From Chrysomallon squamiferum (lineage: Eukaryota > Mollusca > Gastropoda > Neomphalida > Peltospiridae): a stretch of 64,000 nucleotides of DNA. The translations under genes were made by a program, and so were the position numbers. Positions 13,722 through 23,800 of this stretch are shown here, piece after piece (position 1 is the first letter of the stretch; each line of letters begins with the position of its first letter). The stretch covers positions 19,360,150-19,424,149 of the forward strand of contig CM022665.1 of NCBI GenBank assembly GCA_012295275.1. Reading direction: 5' to 3'. Below the pieces are notes generated by a model, which ran no database searches, had not been told where the DNA came from, and saw only the letters and a list, made by a program, of their open reading frames with translations.

Positions 13722-16700
13722 AAACCTCCAATGAAAAACAATTTTGTGATATATAAAGAAAGATGACAAAAATTCATTTGACAGAAAGTAAAAATATTAC
13801 TTTGAAACGTAACAATAAATCTGTAAGAATACTGAACATGAACATATTTACTGTAAAAATTAACAAAATAAAACAAAATTTAGAACATTTATTTTATGTA
13901 CTAAAATTACTTAATTCTTTCATCTGAAATATTGTTAGTATATAAGGAGGTATAATATTGAAGAAGAATGATTATCAGACAGGATACAAGTTAAAAGTTG
14001 ATCAGTTATACATTCAAAGCAACTGAAATCAATCTATGTACAAAATTTGTTATATTTTATTTATATTATGCTTTAGTCATTTATTGGCAAATTACCCATG
14101 ATCATGAGAGATCGTCCAGAAAGATAGGTGTTCTCCAGATGTAGGACAGTCAGAGTGCTACCCAGCTTCAGAGCACGTCCAACAATTGGAACAGATCTTT
14201 CATTCAAATCACAGTTTCTCATGTCCAGATATCTGAGATGTGGTGTCTGTAAAATGTTAGTATGTATTTTAATTTATGATTCAGATAAATTAAAAATAGT
14301 AAGATGTCACTCGATTTGCATTGTTTTGTATATAAATTAATAAATTATCTGAACAATTAAGCATCTTAAAAAATTAAACAATTATTTAAATAATAATAAT
14401 AATAAATTTAAAACAACATATTTAGTTGAATTTACCAAAAAGATATAGACTTTCCAGTTTAATACATCAGACATAATAATAAGTATACATATTATGAAAA
14501 TTAAAAAGTAAATATTTAAAAGGATAAAATAATTTTTAGCCTTACTTTTCTTATCAGCCTAGCACATGCCTGCCAACCTCTCACTCCAATGTTCTTGTTA
14601 AATGATATGTTAAGTTGACAAGCTGAGTCATAATATTCAATCATATCAAAAAGGGCAACAGCACACTGGAATGGAAAAACAAAAAAATATATTATGAACA
14701 ATATTATAGGTTGAGAATCATTTATCTGAAATGCTTGGGATTGAATTGTTTCAGATTTTGGAATATAAGGAGATATAATACAATCCAAGTCTAGATAAGA
14801 TTTCCATTTCCATTTCCATTTCATATACACCACTTACACAAATAGACAGCATGAATTTTGTATAGTATTTATTATATATACATACATACAGAGGACTGTC
14901 AAAACCAGATTCACTTGGGACCAACAAGATAAGCCATTTTAGAGTGCAGATTTATAAAAATTAAAATCACATGATACTGGAATATGTTTTATTACAAATG
15001 TTACATGTCTACTGAATGACAGCTGTGAAATAGTCTGTTACTGATGGCTGTTTTTCCATATTTCTCTTCAGAGTAAACTCCTCTGACATGGCCTCAATGT
15101 TTATCATTGGTTGCAAAAGTCTGTTTTCAATAGTATACCAGCAATCAGTTTAGTTTGTGTCATCATTTTAAGAACATCAGTTAAAGTTCAGACAGTGTTT
15201 GAAAGTTTGTGTGTATTGTCAATCCATTCCTGTTTTTAATTTGCCAGCTGTTACTCATTATTCTTTGCCGAAATGTCACTTTCGTACAATTGCCTGTAAG
15301 GTCAGACTGTTTTAAACTGCATAGCTAATCTTTCTATTTACACAAAGGAGTTGATGAAAACTTTTCTGTTAATTTCACTTTTGACTGCAATGAAAGCTTG
15401 ATATGCTGCCATTTTTTAGGTTGCTCTGCCATTACAACAAATTCAATAAGACAAAGCTAAATGCACATCATATGTATTTATGCAGACTTCTGCCTTTGAG
15501 ACAATCTAAATGAGTGAATCTAGCTGCATACAGTAATTACAAGAGGCATGACATCAATGTTTATCATACTGTCTGATCATGTGTAAATTGCTTTCACTAT
15601 TTAAGATGTGATCATACTTGCAGAACTGTATGCCAGTGTCAGAGAATATTTCCCCCCTTGAATATTTGTTCCCCACATTCTGTGATTATTTTCAGGTGTA
15701 GTTCTGTATTATATTTGAAGTAATTACTCTATACAGTGTGTGTCTATTGAAAATGACTAAATATCACTACAAAATAGGTGGAGAAACAACGGAGGGGGAT
15801 ACATTTATCTGTGTTCACAATCACTACTCCCATCTTGAAAACATGGATTCTTTATTTATCACTGATAACTTTTATTATGTATAAACCTATTGTAGGCCTA
15901 TCCATGCCTTCACTCTGAACCATGTTGCACTGAGCCTCAATCTTTTAAATAAAGTGCTACAATGACACACCTTCTGAAGTTCTGTCAAAATATCAGGACC
16001 CAAGTCACTTGTTTGAAGCTGAAATAAGTCCATTGATAAAACTTTTCATTTTGATATACACCAATGATTATGATGAGGAAGATTAACTAGTGAAGCAGTC
16101 AAGCCTATAATGCTATTAAGTATTCTCAACTTCTCAAACAATAGGATAAACATGTCTTAGTACAGTTCGAAAGAATATGTGTAACAGTATATTCTAACAG
16201 TGTCAAACTGGTTAAAAAGGCTTACTCAGTACTAGAACACTGTTTCAAGTATCTGCTACAAATTACCCAGTCTTTCACAGCATGCCAGTGGTAATCTTCA
16301 GTTTATCTTAAATTTTCCTACAAATTTGACTCCCCTGATACTTCAGTATCAGTCTACCTGAAGCTCCCAGATTGATAAAAAAAAAGAAAAAAAGTAATGA
16401 TGAATATGCATTAACCAACAATCACTGAATGAAAGTTTGTCTCCTTATTATCATATGCATTCTCACCCTGTACATATACATGTAATAAAAATATTCTACT
16501 GAATATTCATTGTTGTTTAACATTAGGAATTTCAATAGTTCAAAGGAAGAAAGTTACTCAGGCAAGGATAATCTGCCCTCCTTCTGATGCTTATGTCTTT
16601 ATTTTTCTAATTCTTATTTCCATTATCACACTACGGTGAGAAGTAGTACACTGTGAAAATACTGAGGAAAATGATTTATAAAAAATTTATTATTACCCAA

Positions 16701-19201
16701 GTCTGAAAATTTTACCCTTATTCTATAACTTAAACAATGGGGAACAAATATTCATGAGTAGGAACAAAATTTCATTCCCCCAGGTGTACAAATATTCTTT
16801 TACACCAGTGTTGACCATACTAATTACTATATAAATTATTATTTTGTTCTGGAATTTACTCCTGAAATATGAAGTAGACAGCATCCAGATTAGACAATGC
16901 TTTGTTCATAACAAATCAGCAATAGCTGGACGAGTACATTGTGTTTATGTTTATGTATAGATATAGATATATGAAATTTTAAAATTTAAAAAAAAAATGA
17001 ACATAAAAGAATCCTTTAAAAACTAATATCATAAAACAAGTCTCATTTGACAAATTGTCATTATTAAATTTAATTTTTATACTTTGAAAAAGAAAAAAAA
17101 AGTTATTTAGAAACACCAGATTTAAATGCATATATTGTAAAAAGCATGTGCCAAGAAAGAAAATGGTGTAAAATAAATTATTAATTGTCAATCCACTGAT
17201 TTTCTATCAATTATTTTTTTTAAATATCCTTGTGAAACAATTAATCCAGAATAAGAATTTCATTAAAAAATTTAAAAAATAAAAATAAAACAAAGTTAAC
17301 ATTTTACTTTGAAGACTATCCACACTAAGCTACTGGTCACTAGCTCACACTATCTTGGAAATTCTGTCAGGATGCTCTATGAAAAGTCAGATTTTACAAC
17401 TGTCGTTGAAATAACCGTAAAAACACTATTATAATAAGATTCTGCATAAACTAATTTATCTTATATTACATGTCTGCCAAATCAGACCTATGGTTCCAGT
17501 GAAATTGATGATTTTTTCCATAAATTCTGGTCTAACTCATTAACAAGTTACAGTTCTTCAAGCTTTACAGAGCTATGTTTCTTTTGAAATGAAAAATGCA
17601 AGACATAATAATAACATTATTTACTGAAAACATTTTAGGAAGTTTCTGTATGTATCAGATGATTTTGGAATATATGCAACACAGAGCTCAAATGAGCTAG
17701 ATAATCACTATTCTGTGATGTTACAACTGATTTTCTGAACGTCTGAGCAAAAAAAGTTTAGCTTTTTTTTATTAAAAAAAAAATGTATGAACTGAGTATT
17801 GTATATTTATACCTCATCATCCAGATGGCTCCCTTCAAGATCTATGATTTGAAACTGCACACATTTAAGAATCTCTTCAATACATTCACATTGTTTGTGA
17901 TCAAGTTTTTCACCTAGTTCCAAGAATCAAAAGTTAAATATGAATTCATTACCAAGAAAAATAACATACACACATGCAAACCTGAATAAAGCTATATAAT
18001 GATTTACAATGTCATGATTCTTTGTATTATTTGTTCAAGATAACGTAAAAATTCAGTGTGAAGAGCTATTTAATTTAATAACAATAACAAAAATCAAAAA
18101 ATATATAAATGTATTTCTTAGGTAACAGATTTTAATTATTACAAATATTACAACTAAAAGTCGCAAAGTACTGCCTTCAGGACAGCTGTATATGCACATT
18201 TACTTTAAATACTCAGAAAACACAATTTACCTTTTAAATTTAGGCATTCAGCTCTATTTCCATTGTTAACCAGGTTCTAAAATGTGATTGAAGGTAAGTA
18301 TGAAACTTAAATTGATGTATATATATATAATATATACATGAAATATATATATTTCAATGTTGGTTTCTTCTGCTGATATTATTAATGTGCATGTTTTGCA
18401 GCTAAATAATTTGTTAGAGTTTAAAAAAAAAAAAAGAAAGTGTTTTATCTTATTTCTTGGCTTTTTATTTTAATCTCAGAGAAATCAATAGTATATCAAA
18501 TAATGCAAAGCCCAAACATTCATGTTTATTATACTTAATATACTGCACAGCATAGTTTATGGAATCTTTTATCCTGAATATGGTTCATCATTTTTGGCTA
18601 TTATAATGAAAATGAAAGAAATGATAGTCTATAATGAATCTACTGTACCTGAATCTGAGGCAAAAGTTTTGCCAAAGGTTTGGTGCCATGTTTCTCACAA
18701 CTCTTTTTGTATCTGTAAGCAATCTGTTCACTGTTCCAACCAACCACTAGAGAAAATACAACTTTAGTTACTAATTTAAAATATGGACATAGCCATGACT
18801 GCTGTATCAATATAAATAAATGTCACAAAGAAATATGTTAATGTTCAATTGTCTTGGAAAATATTTATCATTTTTCTTTTTTTTAATACATATTTTATTT
18901 TATTTTCTGTAGCTTCAGTTATTTTCTTAGGTGCAGGACTATACAGTATAATACACATACTTGTGTAAATATATATACACACTGATGGCTAACCAAAAGG
19001 TGGGGGGGTTTGTTGTTGTTTTTTTGACAGATTACTGACATATATTATTACTTAATTTTTCAAAGCAATCGGAGAATACTGGATTTAATTTAATTTAACG
19101 AAATAGTGCAATAATGTATTTATTTACCAAATGTAAGAAAGTTATATAAATAATAAATATATCAAATTGTTAATTTTCTTAATAAAATAATAAATGTATT
19201 C

Positions 19202-19239
<38 letters not shown>

Positions 19240-19593
19240 TTTACGTAAAATTAAAAATCAAATAACATGTAAATTGTCAGGTGACCCACCATATTTCCAT
19301 GGGTCGGGAGGATCCAGGTAACCAGTTACCAATCTGTCGTAAAAATAAACTCCTCGTGTTTCTTCTTTTCTGATAATTTTTGGATCACTATCAGTGTTAA
19401 AATCTGGCAGATCCCCATTTATTAATTCGTTCGGACCATTATCGGTCCCACCCCCATCAGAGTTTACATCTTCTACTTCCTGTCCATGGACATCACAGGT
19501 TTTGGATTGGTTTAGGTTTGATTCTCCGTTATTGGACGATTTGCTTTCAGTTGTACAGCCTGTTGATTGACAAGACGGTTCCGTCATTGTCAT
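3024..19593 (-). CDS. PPP1R37: Protein phosphatase 1 regulatory subunit 37 (LRR protein)
   Basis: Orthologue of PPP1R37 (LRRC68), an RNI-type leucine-rich-repeat protein that binds and inhibits PP1 catalytic subunits. Thirteen coding exons, all phase-consistent: 19593-19290, 18746-18649, 18276-18231, 17913-17813, 14665-14546, 14246-14096, 11881-11736, 11388-11263, 11028-10887, 10687-10521, 10244-8711, 8145-8056 and 3079-3024, giving 1026 aa. Residues 80-84 (RGVYF) fit the PP1-docking RVxF pattern and are followed by DPPDPW as in the vertebrate protein. LRRs run from about 140 to 465 (FDMIEYYDSACQLNISFN, LADNKL, LDVRNNHL, TLVLWNN, TLNLGHN and LRLDLRENEI are diagnostic). Exon 11 alone encodes 511 residues: a short charged helix, then a Ser/Thr/Glu-rich, probably disordered tail. 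The acidic tail and last two small exons are the least certain part. The start is the first ATG of exon 1. Confidence 0.93.
3872..4020 (+). repeat. Dispersed direct repeat, copy 2
   Basis: Second copy of the block at 1661-1810, inside the last intron of PPP1R37 and about 290 bases left of a Tigger transposon end. The near-identity implies a recent duplication or a young repeat family. Confidence 0.9.
4515..6112 (+). pseudogene. Tigger/jerky-like transposase relic
   Basis: Pieces of one transposase lie in shifting frames. 4515-4853 encodes an N-terminal helix-turn-helix start (MATSRKRQLIAKTYKKKCEI). 5000-5293 encodes the start of the DDE core, where YNANENRLF stands in for the usual YNADETGLF and is followed by ITIFVCTNMDGSDKLPL. 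5275-5769 carries the middle of the core and acidic linker, and 5867-6112 the C-terminus. At least three frame changes and several stops separate them, and the first catalytic Asp and its neighbour are altered (NEN). It cannot encode an active enzyme. Family assignment rests on recognised motifs. Confidence 0.85.
6602..6863. mobile_element. 262 bp Tigger-type MITE with internal tandem repeats
   Basis: Ends are CAGTAGAATCCTGCTTAAAT at the left and, reverse-complemented, CAGTAGAATCTCACTTCTAA at the right, both running into GGACACC. Perfect TA target duplications lie at 6600-6601 and 6864-6865. The interior is made of three and a partial fourth copy of a 57-59 bp unit marked by GTAACCAGGACAAAAGCACC (starts near 6632, 6691, 6748 and, diverged, 6807). 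There is no coding capacity. It is nested in the older Tigger element, so it inserted later. Confidence 0.9.
13644..13717. repeat. Long (AC)n microsatellite in PPP1R37 intron 6
   Basis: About 36 uninterrupted AC units followed by an A-run. It lies between PPP1R37 exons 6 and 7 and is likely to be highly length-variable. Confidence 0.97.
14705..14870 (+). mobile_element. End of a Tigger-like element in PPP1R37 intron 5
   Basis: After a TA, the sequence GGTTGAGAATCATTTATCTG and then GAAATGCTTGGGATTGAA, TTTCAGATTTTGGAATAT, GAGATATAATACAATCCAAG and TTTCATATACACCACTTACA read in the same order as the end of a vertebrate Tigger-class MITE that I recall. The expected CAG at the tip is degraded and I could not find the partner end. 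It is adjacent to exon 5 (14546-14665), so it begins within about 40 bases of a splice acceptor. Assignment is from memory and needs a repeat-library search. Confidence 0.45.
19202..19239. repeat. (AAT)n microsatellite
   Basis: About 12-13 AAT units just inside PPP1R37 intron 1, some 50 bases from the exon 1 donor site. Confidence 0.95.
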
Positions 19594-20229
19594 TCCTACA
19601 TTTTTATAATTCCAGACGTTAAAAACTACTTAATGATTACTATTTAACAAAATATAAATTTTTCATCTGTTCAGTCTAAGACTCTTGCATGTCAGCCATT
19701 TTTCACGTTTGCGTCAGACCACATCCGTTTTTCTATGTAATGTCCATTTTGATTGGATAAACCTGTTGTTTAACCAATAATTGTTTCTGTCATTATTTTT
19801 CTCACTTCTGGCGGATGTTTCAAAGTATTTAGAAAATTCCGAAGATTTAGTAATAAGATATTATCTTTTTGGTTTTAAATTGTATTTGTAAGTTTTGTCT
19901 GCTTGATTTACTTTTGTAAAATCATGTTTCAAAATATTCCGATTCAAACTGTCATAATCATAAACTGAAATGATTGACAATTAGAATAGTATAATAGTAT
20001 TGACTGTTTGATGAAAAATTGAAAATAAATTTCTCTATTTTGTAGTCAAGGAACCAAGATTTGTTCATATATAGTGTGAAGGAAAAGATAGTTGAAATTG
20101 CTATCTTGTCACAAAGACCATATCTAAATGAGTAAATCATTGGCAGCCATACAAAATAATTTTATTATTTGTAGATTCACACATTTAAATTACTATATGA
20201 AGTTATACAATTTGAATGTATTTTTATTG

Positions 20230-20271
<42 letters not shown>

Positions 20272-20812
20272 ACAAAAGGAAACAAAAAAATAAGGAATAT
20301 ATTTCATTTTTTCAGCAATAAAGATTTGATCTTACATATGTTGAAATATCCCTTCACTGCTAAGCTAAGAGCTGTTTTCCTGGAAGTGGTTTTCTAGGTT
20401 TGTTATATTACAACAGTCTGTAATATCAGTTTTAAAGTTTACATACACTTGAAAAACTATTTTAATTTAATTTAATTTAATTTTTTTTTATAAAGGAAAT
20501 TTCTTTTATATTTAAATGAAATGATAAATATTAAATTTTAGATGTAAATTAACAAATCAGGTTGTATGTAAATGTAATTGAATCATTAACATGATAATTA
20601 GAAATGTTTTATGAGGTAAACTGTAGATGATGTTGCAATAAAGTAAATATGAAACTGAATTGAGGACTGATAAATTCATGAAATTGTCAGAACCTTTCCA
20701 AACAAATTCTATTTAATTTATTAAAATAGCAAATTTTATAACTTCAGCTGTGATAGATTTACTGAAAATTAATTCTTTATATTTTAAGAGACAAAAACAA
20801 GAAAAAAGAAAA
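19594..20812. promoter_or_regulatory. Divergent PPP1R37/VRK1 promoter region
   Basis: The start codons of PPP1R37 (minus) and VRK1 (plus) are 1.2 kb apart and point away from each other. Near the PPP1R37 side are two CCAAT boxes in opposite orientation (GATTGG at 19751-19756 and ACCAAT at 19773-19778) and a GCCATTTTT motif (19697-19705), a YY1-like ATGGC on the minus strand. No TATA box is evident. Non-coding first exons may exist: a splice-acceptor-like TATTTTAAG lies just before the VRK1 ATG. The right half also carries decayed fragments of VRK1 itself and a poly(A) run at about 20230-20269. Confidence 0.5.
20330..20580 (+). pseudogene. Decayed copy of VRK1 exon 9 and its downstream intron
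   Basis: The text around 20349 (ATCCCTTCACTGCTAA, then CTGTTTTCCTGGAAG and CTAGGTTTGTTAT) matches VRK1 exon 9 and its donor at 24660-24715 (ATCCCTTCACTGCTAA, CTGTTTCCGTGGAAG, CCAGGTTTGTTAT). Further on, AATTTCTTTTATATTTAAAT at about 20498 recurs at about 24779. Small insertions and a stop destroy the reading frame. It lies upstream of VRK1's own start codon, so it is a duplicated fragment and not part of the mature coding sequence. Confidence 0.75.
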
Positions 20813-23800
20813 ATGCCAAAGAAAACTACAGTACCCAGAGCTGGTAGGTATATATATATTTATTTATTTATTTATATTTATTTATACATATATATATATA
20901 TATATATTACTGACTTAAACTAATTTTATAATCAGAAAAATTACTTGAATTTTATATTTATTAATTCCTATTACTATTATTTTTTATGTTATTTTTCTTT
21001 ATTTTATTTATTTATTTATTTTTTTAATTTTTTAATTTTTTTATCACCAGGTATATGAATTTTAATATATTTTGTTTTATTCCAATAAAGTTTAAACAAA
21101 AAATAATAGTAAAATAAACATTTTACACACACACACACACACACATACATATCAGTTGTGAAATCAAAAAATCAAGTTATCATTAAAATCAGTGCAATAA
21201 CTCTCTATTCCAGGTATTTTGAAGCCAAGAGGTGCTAAAAAGTGTGTTTTGCCTGAAGAATTTCAGCCAGGTGAAATTTTGTGTGATGTTGCCAAAAAAC
21301 AATGGAAATTGGGACCTGTTGTAGGAAAAGGTGGATTTGGGCTCATTTATCTTGGTATGTAAATCAGCATTTGAAGGTGCTAAATTTAAATGTTATTAAA
21401 TTGTATTTTACATTATTAAAATGAAAAGGTTATAGTTTTAATTCTTAAAGGTTTTTTTTCATCTAATTTAAGCAAGTGATGATCTGACAGCCCCAGTGGA
21501 CACACATGCTTCATATGTAGTAAAAATTGTAAGTGGTGTTCAAATTATAAGTAATATTTTTGAAACATAGTTTTATTTTTTTAATTATTATTTATTTATT
21601 CATTTATTTATTTTTATTTTTATTTATTATTTTTTTTATTGACATAACTAACCTGTAGAATTTTATTATTTGTAGATTCACAAATTTGGATTACTTTCAG
21701 TTTTGATACAGAAATTCATCATCTATTTTAGCTAGTTTACTGTATAGAATTTATGATGCTTTTAAGAGATTTTACTGATGTGCATTGTAAATGAATCTTA
21801 GAAACAAAACCTAGTTAAAGTGCACATAGTTTCTTAATAAATCAGAAAATATTACATTACAGGAGCCACATGATAATGGACCATTATTTTGTGAACTCCA
21901 TTTCTATCAAAGAGCTGCAAAAATAGAATCAAGTGAGTAATAATTTCTGTTTTACATTAGCTAAGGTATCTTCTGTTTATTCCTTCTTCTTGCTCAAATA
22001 TGAAACTGCCCAGAAATAAAATAAAAACAAATAGCATATGGCCAATAATTATGATTGGCCAAAGATTTGTAATTATGGTAACAATCCATTAAATCTTAAT
22101 AAAACTAATAAAACATTTAATACAATTTTTGGTACAATTCTGAGAGCATAGATTAGACATTATGTTATAAATTAGCAAAATAATTGTAGAAAAGAAGCCC
22201 AACCCTTCAAATAACTTAATTTAATTCAGTATTTTCAATTTTGTTCAGTTGATTCCTGGATGCAGGAAAGGAAACTGAAATATTTAGGAGTACCAAAGTA
22301 CATAAGCACTGGGAAACATATAAAGCATGGCAAATCATACAGATTTATGGTCATGCAGAGACTGAGCACAGACTTGCAGAAAGTGTTCAGCAGATCACAG
22401 ACCTTTCTTTCAGAAACTGTTCTGACTCTTGGCTTAAGAATGGTAAATATATTTTTACTTATTTATTTTACTTTGCAAATTGATCTTCATTTCATTTTTT
22501 TCTTTCTTTCTTTGTGCGTTTTTTCTTTGTTTTTAGTCATTAATATTGTTTGCAAAGAAATATATTTTTTAAATGTTTCTTTTGCACTAGTTAGTCATTT
22601 ATTTATAACTGTAGTAGCTATAATTATAAAAAATACATACAAGAATATAATTTTAAATTAAATAAGCCTATGAATCCTCAACTTTTACCATTTTAAAACT
22701 TATTTATGATCATAACTGGTTAAAATGTTTCTATTTCTGAATTTAGATAGATGCACTGGAATATCTTCATGAAAATGAATATGTTCATGCTGACATCAAG
22801 GCTGCCAACATGTTGCTCGGTTACAGGTGTGCTAGGATAGTTCAAGATGAGGTATTATTATCTCTGTAATATAATCTCATAAATTTTGAAATACTTAAAT
22901 AAATGGAAAGCTTTTATCAGGATTATTAATCCTAAAAAAAAAAAAAAATCTTTTTCCTTCATTACCAACAGGTAAATGAAAAACTGAACAAAGATGAGAA
23001 ATGTAAGCCAGTAACACTTAAAGAAATAAAACCATCTCTTTTAATATCTCTATATATGTATATATTTAATTATTCAGAAATGCATAAAACTGCTTAATTT
23101 ATTCCTTGCATGGACTGAGTCATTAATTTTCTTCTTTTTTTTCTTTTTTTCTCATGTTAAATACAAATAATAGTTTGATTTGTTTTAAAATTAGATGCTA
23201 TTCATACTGTAATGTTTTCAGATTTATCTAGTTGACTATGGCTTGGCTTTTCGTTATATGGTCAATGGAATACACAAAGGTTACAAAGAAGATCCACGCA
23301 AAGTACACGATGGCACTATAGAATTCACAAGCCGTGATGCACACAGTGGAGCATGTTGGTTGATTGATTTGTTATTTTTGCTTACAATTAGATAAAACAG
23401 TTAGGCCTAAGAAACTATATTAAAGTTCACTTATTTTCCTTCATTGTTACTTTTTAGTTCCAGGATATATTATGTTAGATATTTATCCCTTATTTATAAA
23501 GTTACATACATTTTTGCCTAATTTAATAAAAGTTAAAATGTCTTAAATATTTTAATTCAGATATAAATGTAAATATATTTCTATGGTAGTGAATGAAATA
23601 TGTTAATGTTATATAAACACACAAGTAATTTTTCTCATCTACTATACTTCTACTACCCTTTGTTGCTTTTCTAAGTTTTATAGTTAAGTTAGAAAGATTA
23701 ACAGGAAATTAATTAGTATATGTTTTGTTAAACAACTATTAACTTTCCTACACTTACCTACTTATTTTCTGTAATTATGCAGGCCCTTCTCGACGTGGTG

